This document shows positions 32,607 to 40,955 of a stretch of 52,883 bases of DNA, one piece after another. Origin of the DNA: Kitasatospora indigofera (GTDB taxonomy: Bacteria; Actinomycetota; Actinomycetes; Streptomycetales; Streptomycetaceae). Every line of letters starts with the position of its first letter. Positions within the stretch are counted from its first letter, which is position 1. The DNA is taken from the NCBI RefSeq assembly GCF_014655955.1, contig NZ_BNBO01000060.1, positions 1 to 52,883 on the forward strand, written 5' to 3'. A program made the translations under genes and the position numbers. The notes under the pieces were generated by a model. It was not told the DNA's origin. It did not search any database and was given only the letters and a program-made list of their open reading frames with translations.

Positions 32607-32622
32607 AGTTGTATAGCCAACT
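32607..32622. promoter_or_regulatory. Predicted GntR operator, site 4
   Basis: AGTTGTATAGCCAACT fits (A/T)GTTG-N6-CAACT and shares TAGCCAACT with site 3. It lies 57 bp upstream of the fused oxygenase start. The central TATAG may be part of the -10 region. Confidence 0.72.
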
Positions 32623-32673
32623 ATGCCGCTGCGACGACCATCCCGGGCGTGGATGAGGCGGGGATGCCGCCGA

Positions 32674-32691
32674 GATGAACGATCGGGGAAC
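32674..32691 (-). promoter_or_regulatory. PHO-box-like direct repeat before the fused oxygenase gene
   Basis: On the minus strand: GTTCCCC-GATC-GTTCATC. Each unit matches GTTCACC at 6/7, and they are 11 bp apart. It ends 51 bp upstream of operator site 4. At the importer the same gap is 30 bp, so the difference is about two helical turns. Confidence 0.55.
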
Positions 32692-32764
32692 AGTGCTCTC
32701 CCGCTCGGCCGCAGGACCCGGGACGGGACCGGACGCCCCCGCCGCCCCCTCCTGAGGCGCGTCC

Positions 32765-34324
32765 CTACCGCGCGTCCTCCGTGCCGGCGGTGCCGACCCC
32801 GCTGACACCGCTGACACCGCCGACACCGCCGACGGTGCGGACGGTGTGGGCGTGCGAGGCCGCCGCCGCCCCGTACGCACCGGGCCGGACCCGGCGACGG
32901 CGGGCCCGGGCCGCCAGGACGGAGAGCAGGATGCCCACCCCGCACGCGATGGTGAGCAGCAGGCAGGCCCGGGAGAGGCCCGCGGCCAACGCCTGCGCCG
33001 TCCCCTCGCCGCTCGCGAGGTGCGACGCGCCGACGGACGAGTTCACGGTGGCCACGGCCGCGGTGAAGGCGGCGGCACCGATGTACCGGGCCATGTTCGA
33101 GATGCCGGACGCCGCACCGACGTCGTCCTCGGCCACCGAGGAGGTGGACGCCGAGCTCGCCGGCCCGTTGACGAGACCCAGGCCGGCGGCCAGCAGCACC
33201 AGCGGCAGGGCGAACGCCCCGTACCGCCAGTCGGCCTGCACCAGCACCAGCAGCGCGCAGCCGGCCGTCGCCGCCGCGAAGCCGGCCCCGATCACCGGCC
33301 CGACGCCCAGCCGCTTGACGGCCCTGGGCACCAGCGGGGTGACGGCGATCAGGCCCACGGTCGCGGGCAGGGTCGCCAGGCCCGCCTGGAACGGGCTCAG
33401 GGCGAGCGTGGCGGGGTTCTGGAAGTAGAGGCTGACCAGGTACATCAGGCCGTTGATCACGCCGGCGCTGAGCAGGATCGCCACCGTGGCGCCGATCAGC
33501 ACGCGGTCGCGCAGCAGCCGCAGGTCCACCAGCGGCTCGTCCACCCGCCGCTCCACCATGACGAAGGCGACGGCCGCGAGCAGGGCCAGGGCGAGGCAGC
33601 CCAGCACTCCCGCCGACGTCCAGCCCCAGTCCGCGCCCTCGCTCAGTGCGAGCAGTGCCGGGGCCAGCACGGCGGCGATCAGCACCGTCCCCGCGAAGTC
33701 GATCGACCGGCTGCGGTCGGGGTCGCGGGACTCGGCGATGCCGCGCAGCGTGACCGGGACGCAGGCCGCCGCGATCGCCGCGTCGATCCAGAACAGGCCC
33801 TGCCACCCGATGCCGTCCACCAGCAGGCCGCCCACCAGCGGCCCGACGGCCGCGCCGACCGCCGACGCGGCGCCCCACACGGTCACGGCCCGGACCCGGC
33901 CCTGTCCCGAGGTCGCCACCGACAGCAGACTCATCCCGCAGGCCAGGATCGTGGCACCCGAGGCGCCCTGGACGGCCCGGCCCGCGATCACCCCCGCGCC
34001 GCTGCCGGACAGCGCGATCACGGCGCAGGAGGCGATGAACAGGGCCAGCCCGGCGAGGAAGACCAGCCGTCGCCCGAAGACGTCGCCGAGGGCGCCCGAC
34101 GTGACGATGACGGCCGCGCCGACCAGCGAGTACCCGGTGATGGCCCACTGCAGGGTGTCGAGGGAGGCGCCGGTGTCCGTGCTGATCGCCGGCAGCAGGA
34201 TGCTCACCGCCGAGGTGTTGGCGTTGACGACCAGGGTCGAGACGCAGGTGGCGGCCAGCAGGGCGGCGCCCGCCGGCCGGCCCGGTTCTTCGCCGGGTAC
34301 GGCGTCTTCCGTAGTCTCTGGCAC
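32765..34324 (-). CDS. MFS transporter, DHA2-type (14 helices)
   Basis: The 519-residue protein has about 14 hydrophobic segments. The opening LVVNANTSAVSILLPAIS and WAITGYSLVGAAVIVTSGALGDVFGRR match the drug/H+ antiporter DHA2 family, which exports drugs and natural products. The last 25 residues are a Gly/Val/Ser repeat (VGGVSGVSGVG). GTG at 34324 is preceded by AAGG only, a weak ribosome-binding site. It is a single gene, reading in the same direction as the fused oxygenase but about 440 bp upstream of its control region. There is no clear link to phosphonate use. Confidence 0.9.
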   Translation of the reverse strand: MPETTEDAVPGEEPGRPAGAALLAATCVSTLVVNANTSAVSILLPAISTDTGASLDTLQWAITGYSLVGAAVIVTSGALGDVFGRRLVFLAGLALFIASCAVIALSGSGAGVIAGRAVQGASGATILACGMSLLSVATSGQGRVRAVTVWGAASAVGAAVGPLVGGLLVDGIGWQGLFWIDAAIAAACVPVTLRGIAESRDPDRSRSIDFAGTVLIAAVLAPALLALSEGADWGWTSAGVLGCLALALLAAVAFVMVERRVDEPLVDLRLLRDRVLIGATVAILLSAGVINGLMYLVSLYFQNPATLALSPFQAGLATLPATVGLIAVTPLVPRAVKRLGVGPVIGAGFAAATAGCALLVLVQADWRYGAFALPLVLLAAGLGLVNGPASSASTSSVAEDDVGAASGISNMARYIGAAAFTAAVATVNSSVGASHLASGEGTAQALAAGLSRACLLLTIACGVGILLSVLAARARRRRVRPGAYGAAAASHAHTVRTVGGVGGVSGVSGVGTAGTEDAR

Positions 34325-34464
34325 CTTCGTAGGCTCGCACGGGCCCAGCCGCTCCGCAGCCCGGGACCACGGGCCTCACCCGGCCCGCGCGGCCCGGACC
34401 GACCCCGCGCCTCGTCCCCCGGAGCCCGGTGCCCGTCACGGACGGCCGGCGTGCCCGGCCGTCC

Positions 34465-35907
34465 TCAGCGCCGCCAGGCCGCCAGCAGATCCCCCGCGTC
34501 CAGGTGCAGGTCGGGCTTCACCCCGGTGTGCAGGCCCGCCGGGCAGACGGTGACCAGCCGGGCCGCGGCGGCCTCGGGCACCACGGCCCGGGCTCCGGCC
34601 AGATGCGCCAGTTCGCCGGCGGTGAGCCGCTTGCGCTCCCGCCACTTCACCGTGCCGACGGCCGTCACCCGCCGGGTCCGGGCGGTCCGGGCCACGACGT
34701 CGTACTCGTGGGTGTTGTCGCGGGTCCACCAGCTGCCCACCTCGTCCGCGCCTTCGAGCGCCGGCAGTTCGGGCGCCAGTCGCAACAGGGCCTCGTGCAC
34801 CAGCGGTTCGACGGCCTTGCCCCGCCAGCTCGTCCAGTCCCGCCTGAACGCGTCGAGGGCGATGTCGGCCCGGCCGCGCGAGATGTGCGGGACCTGCTGC
34901 TCGACGAAGCGGAACCAGAACCGCAGGTACGGATCCTCGATCCGGTAGCGCCGGAGCTTCCCGCGGGGCGGCGCGCCGACCGGCACGTCCGCCGCGACGA
35001 CGCCCTTCTGCTCGGTCAGCGTCTTGAGGGCACGGGTCGCCGCGGTCTGGGCGGTGCTGCCGGCTTCGGGCAGCCGGCCGACGATCTGGGAGAAGGCGGC
35101 CACCCCCACCTCGTGGCCGCCCATCGCCGAGAGCACCCGCCGGGCCTGCGGTCCGTCGGGGAACTCGGCGTCCACCACCCGCTGCCCGGTGACCACGAGG
35201 CTGCTGTTCTCGTCGGTCAGCTCCTGTTCGACGAGGCGCTGGGCGCCGCCCGCGGTCGCGCACTCCAGGAGCAGGCGCGGGTAGCCCCCGGTCACCAGAT
35301 GGGCGTCGAAGGCGTCCATGGGGCCGTGGCCGGAGCCCAGTGCCTCGGCGCACTCGGCGGGGTTGAAGGGCCGGATCAGCTGTTCGCGGGCCCGCCCGTA
35401 CAGCGGCCGGTCGTGCTCGGTGAGCCGTTCCATCATGGTGACGTCGGAGCCGATCAGGACCAGCAGGACGGGCGTCCGCTCCAGCCGGCGGTCCCAGGCG
35501 TTCTGCAGGGCACCCTCCAGCGTCGGGTCGGTGGCCGCGGCCCACGGGAACTCGTCGAGCACCACGACGGCGGGTGTCTGCGAGCAGGCGAGCGCGAGCC
35601 GGCCGAAGGCGTCCGACCAGGAGGACGGCGGTGAGGCGAACAGGGTGTCGGCCTCCGGGAGGGGGGTCCGCGCGGTGCCGAGGTCGGCCGTCAGCCCCTG
35701 CAGCTGGGTGAGCGGGTCGGCGTTCTTCACCGCGGTGAAGTAGAGGTACGGCAGTCCGGACCCCTCCACGAAGCGCGTGAACAGGCGGGACTTGCCGACC
35801 TGCCGGCGGCCGCGGACCGCGAGCATTCGACCCTGTCCCTGCGCGCCGATCGCGCTCAGGTGCCCGGCCAGCTGTTGCAGTACGTCATGACGGCCGTAGA
35901 AGGACAT
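34465..35907 (-). CDS. AAA ATPase with DUF234-like nuclease domain (archaeal-type ATPase)
   Basis: The 480-residue protein begins FYGRHDVLQQLAGHL and has Walker A RGRRQVGKSRL (about 32-42) and a Walker B-like VVVLDEFPWAA. A winged-helix segment then follows, and a C-terminal DUF234 region with the core of a PD-(D/E)xK nuclease (E-Y-D-V-V, then V-G-T-V-K-W). The family is often plasmid- or mobile-element-linked and has unknown function. ATG at 35907 has GGGAGG about 20 bp upstream, not ideal. A perfect 8-4-8 palindrome in AT-rich DNA lies just upstream, which stands out from the surrounding GC-rich sequence and may be an operator. Confidence 0.85.
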   Translation of the reverse strand: MSFYGRHDVLQQLAGHLSAIGAQGQGRMLAVRGRRQVGKSRLFTRFVEGSGLPYLYFTAVKNADPLTQLQGLTADLGTARTPLPEADTLFASPPSSWSDAFGRLALACSQTPAVVVLDEFPWAAATDPTLEGALQNAWDRRLERTPVLLVLIGSDVTMMERLTEHDRPLYGRAREQLIRPFNPAECAEALGSGHGPMDAFDAHLVTGGYPRLLLECATAGGAQRLVEQELTDENSSLVVTGQRVVDAEFPDGPQARRVLSAMGGHEVGVAAFSQIVGRLPEAGSTAQTAATRALKTLTEQKGVVAADVPVGAPPRGKLRRYRIEDPYLRFWFRFVEQQVPHISRGRADIALDAFRRDWTSWRGKAVEPLVHEALLRLAPELPALEGADEVGSWWTRDNTHEYDVVARTARTRRVTAVGTVKWRERKRLTAGELAHLAGARAVVPEAAAARLVTVCPAGLHTGVKPDLHLDAGDLLAAWRR

Positions 35908-35932
35908 GGGTCACCAGACATCCAAGGGAGGA

Positions 35933-35952
35933 ATCATACGGCAACGTATGAT
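35933..35952. promoter_or_regulatory. AT-rich perfect palindrome upstream of the AAA/DUF234 gene
   Basis: ATCATACG-GCAA-CGTATGAT is a perfect 8-4-8 inverted repeat, 25 bp upstream of the ATG on the minus strand. TATGAT on that strand could act as a -10 hexamer, so a repressor bound here would block the promoter. Confidence 0.55.
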
Positions 35953-36050
35953 ACATCAATGCGTGTTACGGAGAGTGTCTCCGTGTTCGCCCAAGGTGCT
36001 CGCGAGGTCCGTCGGCCGCGGCCGCTCCGGCCCGGGCCCCCTGCGGCCGG

Positions 36051-37157
36051 TCACCCGGTGGGGCCGCCCGCCGCCCGCCAGGCCGCCGCCGCGGCGGCGG
36101 TCGCCGTCGGCACGTCGGCGTCGGCGCCGGTGGCCAGCAGCGCCTCGCCGAACGCGGTCAGGCAGTCCTGGACCACCTCCGGCGACGCGTTCCGGCCGTA
36201 GTGGTTGACCCGCAGCATCCCGGCGGCCAGGGCGCCGCCGCCCGCCTGGACGGGCAGGGCCGGGTCCAGTCCGGCGGCCAGCCCGGCGGCGTCCAGGCCG
36301 GGCGGGGTGCGCAGGGTGGTGGCCACGGGGGCCGCGTGCCCGTCCGCGGGGACGAAGGGGGTCAGGGTGCCCAGCGCCCGGATCCCGGCGCGGGTGGCGG
36401 CGGCCGCGGCGCGGTGCCGGGCGATGGTGGCGTCGAGGGTGTCGGCGGCGATCCGGTCGAGGCAGGCGTCCAGCGCGAGCATCTCCAACTGGGCCGGGGC
36501 GTGCGGGAGCACGGTGCGGCCGGCGTCCGTCCAACGCTCCTTCCAGTCCAGCAACGAGAGGTAGGAGCGGCGCGGCGCGGCCGGGTTGGCGGCGATCCGC
36601 TCCCAGGCCCGCCCGCTCACCGACACCGCCGAGACCCCGGCGGGGCCGCCCATCGCCTTCTGCCCGCCGATCACGCAGAGGTCCACGCCCCAGGCGTCGG
36701 TCAGCAGCGGCTCGGCGGCGACCGAGGCGACGGCGTCCAGCATCAGCAGCGCGCCGTGCGCGCGCACCACCGCGGCGATCTCCGCCACCGGGTTGGTGTT
36801 GCCGGTGGCGGCCTCGGCGTGCACCAGCGAGACGAAGTCGATCTCCGGGGCGGCCCGCAGGGCCTGGGCGACCTGGGCCGCGGTGACGGCGGAGTCGAAC
36901 GGCACCGCCAGGTCGACGACCTCGGCGCCGCAGTCCCGCAGCCAGTTCCCGAAGGTCTGCCCGTACGGTCCGGTGACGATGTTGAGGGCGGTGCTGCCCG
37001 GGTGCGCCGCGCCGCGGATGGCCGCCTCCAGCGGGAGCAGCGCCTCGCCCTGGGTGATGATCACGTCGGCGGTGGTGTGCAGCAGCGCGGCCACCTTGTC
37101 CTCGATCGCGGCGAACTGCGCGGCGCCGAGCGGGGGGAGGTCGAGGAAGGGGCTCAC
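36051..37157 (-). CDS. Class V PLP-dependent aminotransferase (alanine-glyoxylate aminotransferase-like)
   Basis: The 368-residue protein is a fold-type I class V aminotransferase. GPYGQTFGNWLRDCGAEV, LVHAEAATGNTNPV and LLMLDAVASVAA precede the PLP lysine in VIGGQKAMGGPAGVSAVSVS. That resembles AGXT and pyridoxamine-pyruvate aminotransferase rather than the AEP transaminase PhnW. Amino donor and acceptor are unknown. GTG at 37157 has GAAAGG upstream, and the longer frame to 37706 lies over the amidohydrolase gene on the other strand. It is divergent from that amidohydrolase; the two may act in one catabolic route. Confidence 0.87.
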   Translation of the reverse strand: MSPFLDLPPLGAAQFAAIEDKVAALLHTTADVIITQGEALLPLEAAIRGAAHPGSTALNIVTGPYGQTFGNWLRDCGAEVVDLAVPFDSAVTAAQVAQALRAAPEIDFVSLVHAEAATGNTNPVAEIAAVVRAHGALLMLDAVASVAAEPLLTDAWGVDLCVIGGQKAMGGPAGVSAVSVSGRAWERIAANPAAPRRSYLSLLDWKERWTDAGRTVLPHAPAQLEMLALDACLDRIAADTLDATIARHRAAAAATRAGIRALGTLTPFVPADGHAAPVATTLRTPPGLDAAGLAAGLDPALPVQAGGGALAAGMLRVNHYGRNASPEVVQDCLTAFGEALLATGADADVPTATAAAAAAWRAAGGPTG

Positions 37158-37353
37158 GGGGCCGGCCTTTCGGTGGTCGCGGTGGGCCGCCGCCGGCCTG
37201 GCGGGGCGGGCCCGCGGGGCCTCCGCCGGGCCGCCCCACCGGTGGCCTGGGCGGCCCGTGGTGTACGGAGGACGCCGTGCGGACGGGCCCCGGCGCCCAG
37301 TCTGCCCCATCGTCCGCCGCCGGCCCGGCCGGACCCGTCGGTAGAGTGCGGTC

Positions 37354-38442
37354 ATGAGCGACGCTGGGGTGCTGCACATCAAGGGCCGGGTGCTGGTCGG
37401 CCCCGAGGACGTCCGGGACGAACTCTGGGTGGTGGACGGACGGGTGACCTTCGACCGGCCGGCCGCGGACGACGTCCGGACGGTCTCCGGCTGGGTGCTG
37501 CCCGGCCTGGTCGACGCGCACTGCCACGTCGGCCTGGACGCGCACGGCGCGGTGGACGAGGCCACCAGCGAGAAGCAGGCCCTGACCGACCGCGACGCCG
37601 GCACCCTGCTGATCCGCGACGCCGGATCGGCCGCCGACACCCGCTGGATCGACGACCGCGAGGACCTGCCCCGGATCATCCGCGCGGGCCGCCACATCGC
37701 CCGCACCCGGCGCTACATCCGCAACTACGCGCACGAGATCGAGCCCGGGGACCTGCCCGCGTACGTCCGCGCGGAGGCCCGCCGCGGCGACGGCTGGGTG
37801 AAGCTGGTCGGCGACTGGATCGACCGCGAGCGCGGCGACCTCGCGGCCTGCTGGCCGGGCGACGCGCTGGCCGAGGCGATCGCTGCCGCGCACCAGGAGG
37901 GCGCCCGGGTCACCGCGCACTGCTTCGCCGCCGAGTCGCTGCCCGACCTGCTGGCCGCCGGCATCGACTGCGTGGAGCACGCCACCGGCCTGACCGAGGA
38001 GTTGATCCCGCAGTTCGCCGAGCGCGGGGTGGCGATCGTCCCGACCCTGGTCAACATCGCGACCTTCCCGAAGCTCGCGGCCGGCGGCGAGCACCGGTTC
38101 CCCGCCTGGTCCGCCCACATGCGCCGGCTGCACGAGCGCCGCTACGACACGGTGGCGGCCGCGCACGACGCCGGCATCCCGGTCTACGTCGGCACGGACG
38201 CCGGCGGCTCGCTCGCGCACGGCCTGGTCGCGCAGGAGGTGGCCGAGCTGGTGAAGGCCGGCCTGTCGGCCGCCGAGGCGCTCTCGGCGGCCAGTTGGGG
38301 CGCCCGGGCCTGGCTCGGCCGGGACGGTCTGACCGAGGGCGCCCCCGCCGACCTGGTGGTGTACGCCGAGGACCCGCGCGCCGACGTCCGGGTGCTGGCG
38401 GACCCGCGGCTGGTGGTGCTGCGGGGCCGTCCGGTGGGCTGA
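37354..38442 (+). CDS. Amidohydrolase family protein (metal-dependent hydrolase)
   Basis: The 362-residue protein has a TIM-barrel amidohydrolase pattern. DAHCHVGLD near 50 carries the first metal-binding HxH. KLVGDW follows, possibly with the metal-bridging lysine. Then come HCFAAESLPDLL, EHATGL and, near the end, GTDAGGSLAHG with the catalytic aspartate. It resembles imidazolonepropionase-like or prolidase-type amidohydrolases. The barrel is closed by a C-terminal beta region (LVVYAEDPRADV). Substrate is not predictable. ATG at 37354 has a weak ribosome-binding site. It is divergent from the class V aminotransferase, with about 195 bp between them. Confidence 0.88.
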   Translation: MSDAGVLHIKGRVLVGPEDVRDELWVVDGRVTFDRPAADDVRTVSGWVLPGLVDAHCHVGLDAHGAVDEATSEKQALTDRDAGTLLIRDAGSAADTRWIDDREDLPRIIRAGRHIARTRRYIRNYAHEIEPGDLPAYVRAEARRGDGWVKLVGDWIDRERGDLAACWPGDALAEAIAAAHQEGARVTAHCFAAESLPDLLAAGIDCVEHATGLTEELIPQFAERGVAIVPTLVNIATFPKLAAGGEHRFPAWSAHMRRLHERRYDTVAAAHDAGIPVYVGTDAGGSLAHGLVAQEVAELVKAGLSAAEALSAASWGARAWLGRDGLTEGAPADLVVYAEDPRADVRVLADPRLVVLRGRPVG

Positions 38443-38602
38443 TCCGGTCGGCCGGGCGCAGCCCCGCGGACCGGCCCGGACGGGCCGTCCGCGCCGCCGG
38501 CAGGCCGTCGTACCGGCCGTGCCGGGGGTGCGGCGGGCCGGCCTTCGGGCCAGGTGACGGGCCCGTCGGGGCGGTGGGCGTTGGGCCGATAGGGTGGTGC
38601 GC

Positions 38603-39280
38603 ATGGCACCGCGTCCACTGAACGAGATCGTCGAGCCCGGCTGGGCCACCGCACTGCAGCCGGTGGCCGGACAGGTGGCCGCCATGGGCGACTTCCTGCG
38701 CGCCGAGATCGCCGCCGGCCGAACCTACCTGCCCTCCGGGCCGAACGTGCTGCGCGCCTTCCAGCAGCCCTTCGAGGCGGTGCGGGTGCTGATCGTCGGA
38801 CAGGACCCGTACCCCACACCGGGGCACGCCGTGGGCCTGTCCTTCTCGGTGGCGCCGGAGGTCCGGCCGATCCCCGCCAGCCTGGTCAACATCTACCAGG
38901 AGTACGGCCAGGACCTCGGCCTGCCGCAGCCCTCCAACGGCGATCTCACGCCCTGGACCGAGCAGGGCGTCCTGCTGCTCAACCGCGCCCTGACGACCGC
39001 GCCGCGCAAGCCGGCCGCGCACCGGGGCAAGGGCTGGGAGGAGGTCACCGAGCAGGCGATCAAGGCGCTGGTGGCGCGCGGCGGCCCGCTGGTCGCGATC
39101 CTCTGGGGGCGCGACGCCCGTAACCTGCGCCCGTTGCTGGGGGAGGTGCCGGCCGTCGAGTCGGCGCACCCGAGCCCGTACTCGGCGAACTCGGGCTTCT
39201 TCGGCTCGCGTCCCTTCAGCCGGGCGAACGAGCTGCTGGCCCGGCAGGGTGCGCAGCCGGTGGACTGGCGACTTCCTTAG
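38603..39280 (+). CDS. ung: Uracil-DNA glycosylase, family 1
   Basis: This base-excision repair enzyme removes uracil from DNA. The 225-residue protein shows the family 1 signatures GQDPYPTPGHAVGLSFS (catalytic Asp in GQDPYP), LLLNRALTT and the leucine-loop region SAHPSPYSAN with the catalytic His. Length agrees with other bacterial Ung. ATG at 38603 starts right before the typical APRPLNEIVEPGW; the frame has an earlier ATG three codons upstream. It is monocistronic, 160 bp after the amidohydrolase. Confidence 0.97.
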   Translation: MAPRPLNEIVEPGWATALQPVAGQVAAMGDFLRAEIAAGRTYLPSGPNVLRAFQQPFEAVRVLIVGQDPYPTPGHAVGLSFSVAPEVRPIPASLVNIYQEYGQDLGLPQPSNGDLTPWTEQGVLLLNRALTTAPRKPAAHRGKGWEEVTEQAIKALVARGGPLVAILWGRDARNLRPLLGEVPAVESAHPSPYSANSGFFGSRPFSRANELLARQGAQPVDWRLP

Positions 39281-39584
39281 CGCTCAAGGGCGTTGGAGCA
39301 CCCGGCGCCGGGCCGGGCGGGAGTCGGGCCGGGAACCGGGACGCGAGTCGGGGCGGGGCCCGGCCGGGATCCCGCCGGGGGCCGTGGGGCGCAGCTGTCG
39401 CAGTACCGTCAATACATGGCGTCAATCTCACCCGAAGGAGTGAACTGACGCTTCGTGTTACTCATGTGACGGATTGTTCGAAGAGGATGGCGGCAGTCGA
39501 GAGCGACGGCCTTCCCCCGGGTCCGACGCGGAGCAGTCCCGCGCCCGGGGTGACATCGGTGGCGCGCTCTCTCCCGATCGCCAT
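39281..39584. other. Intergenic region between ung and the surface-protein gene
   Basis: The first half is a G-rich low-complexity stretch with repeats of GAGTCGGGCCGGGA type. The second half (about 39400-39480) is AT-richer and likely carries the promoter of the downstream gene; CGTCAAT occurs twice (39405 and 39420). No convincing gene is seen. Confidence 0.35.
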
Positions 39585-40586
39585 GTGGGGGTTCCTCCTT
39601 TGCTGTCCTCATCTCTCCGTGTCGCCGTCGCCACCCTGGTCGTCGCGGCGGCCGTGCTGCCCGCCACCGCCGCCTCCGCGACCGGGCCCGCCGCCGTCTC
39701 CGGGTCCGGCGGCGCCGGCTCGACGGGCGGCCCGGCCACCGGCAGCGCCCGCGCGGTCACGGCCGAGGTGGACCTCGACGTCAGCCTGCTGAACAAGGCC
39801 GTGGACGTGCCGGTGAACATCGCGCTGAACAAGGTGGAGAGCCCGGCCCGGCGCGACGGCTCGGTGCTCACCGCGAAGGTGGACGGCGTCGACCAGCAGG
39901 GCCCGGTCACCCTGGTCAAGGCCGACGTCGGCCGGTCCGTCACCACCGTCGACGCCAAGGGGGCCGCGGCCTCCGTCGAGCTGGTCAACGCGGACGTCCA
40001 CGCGCCCGGCCTGCCGCTCACCGCCCTGCTCGGCCTGGAGGCCCTGAGCTCCAAGGTGACCTGCCCCGTCGACGGGCCGCCCACCGCCGAGGTCACCGCC
40101 CCGGCCAGGCTCACCGTCCTCGGCAAGCCGGTCGCGGTGGGCCTCTACGCGCCGACCAAGGTGGACGTGCCCGCCGTCGGCAGCGTCTCGGTCGAGTTCT
40201 CCAGGCGGAGCACCACCTCCAGCACGGCGGCCGCCTCGGCCCTGGAGGTCCGGGTGGAGCTGAACCCGCTCAACCTCAACGTGGCCACGGTCAGCGGCAC
40301 CGTCACGATCGCCTCGGTGAGCTGCGAGAAGCCGGCCCCGACCGCCCCCGCCACGACGTCCGGCGCCCCCGCGACCCCGCCCCCCGCGACCCCGGCCGCC
40401 GTCAAGGCGGCGGACAGCACCGCGAGCGGCCGGGGAGCCGCTCCGCAGGCCGCCGGCGAGCGTCTCGCCGCCACCGGCGGCAACGGCACCGGCCCGCTGG
40501 CCGCCGGCGCGGCCGCATTGCTCGCCGGCGGGGCGGCCACCCTCTGGTTCGCCCGCCGCCGCCGGGCGCACGCACGACGGCACTGA
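39585..40586 (+). CDS. Secreted LAxTG-anchored surface protein (sortase E-type substrate)
   Basis: The 333-residue product has a signal peptide (hydrophobic VAVATLVVAAAVLPATAASA) and a beta-rich extracellular part with DVPVNIALNKVESPA and VTCPVDGPPTAEVTAPARL. An Ala/Pro/Thr-rich spacer follows, then a sorting signal: LAATG, a hydrophobic helix and an RRRRAHARRH tail. LAxTG is recognised by class E sortases of actinomycetes. It resembles the SCO1860-type LAETG-anchored proteins. The start is uncertain: GTG 39585 and TTG 39600 are both in frame and neither has a strong ribosome-binding site. No sortase gene is adjacent. Function beyond wall anchoring is unknown. Confidence 0.82.
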   Translation: MGVPPLLSSSLRVAVATLVVAAAVLPATAASATGPAAVSGSGGAGSTGGPATGSARAVTAEVDLDVSLLNKAVDVPVNIALNKVESPARRDGSVLTAKVDGVDQQGPVTLVKADVGRSVTTVDAKGAAASVELVNADVHAPGLPLTALLGLEALSSKVTCPVDGPPTAEVTAPARLTVLGKPVAVGLYAPTKVDVPAVGSVSVEFSRRSTTSSTAAASALEVRVELNPLNLNVATVSGTVTIASVSCEKPAPTAPATTSGAPATPPPATPAAVKAADSTASGRGAAPQAAGERLAATGGNGTGPLAAGAAALLAGGAATLWFARRRRAHARRH

Positions 40587-40955
40587 GGCCGGTGGCCGGG
40601 GCCCCGCTGTTCGGCGGGGGCGCGGGGCGGTGGAGGGGAGCGCGGGCGGCCGGCGCGCGCGTCCTGTTCCGGTGAGCGCTGCGGCTGCGTACAGAGGGGA
40701 GGAGGGGCGTGCCCGGAGAAGGGCGCGTCCCGGCCGTCACCCCGGCCGGGCGGCCGCCCCGCCCCCGGCGCGTGGCCACCCCGTTCCGAGGGGCACCCGG
40801 ACGCTCCGGGGGTGACACCGGCGGCACTCCCGGAGCGTGACAGGGCCGGTGCGGACAGTTGGTTTACATGGGCGTCACATAGGAGGAACAACCGGGAAAC
40901 GGCGGCTTGCGACGCTACGCGGGCACCCACCACTCAGTTTGCGAGGTTCACCGCC
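40587..40955. promoter_or_regulatory. glnII upstream region
   Basis: This 369-bp region holds a short hairpin after the surface-protein gene (stem 40602-40607/40614-40619), a 10-bp inverted repeat with an 18-bp spacer (40801-40810/40829-40838), and the GlnR-like box listed separately. GAGG at 40942-40945 serves as the ribosome-binding site for GTG 40956. Confidence 0.5.
40863..40900 (+). promoter_or_regulatory. GlnR-type box upstream of glnII
   Basis: Four 5-mers occur with strict 6-base gaps: TTTAC (40863), GTCAC (40874), GGAAC (40885) and GAAAC (40896). This matches the GlnR pattern gTnAC-n6-GaAAC repeated with an 11-bp period. Streptomycete glnII is a known GlnR target, so nitrogen control is expected. 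Confidence 0.8.

Noticed and set aside
36051..37157. AEP transaminase PhnW
   Set aside because: The PLP-lysine region (GGQKAMGGPAG) fits the alanine-glyoxylate/pyridoxamine-pyruvate group, and it is not adjacent to a phosphonatase gene or operator.
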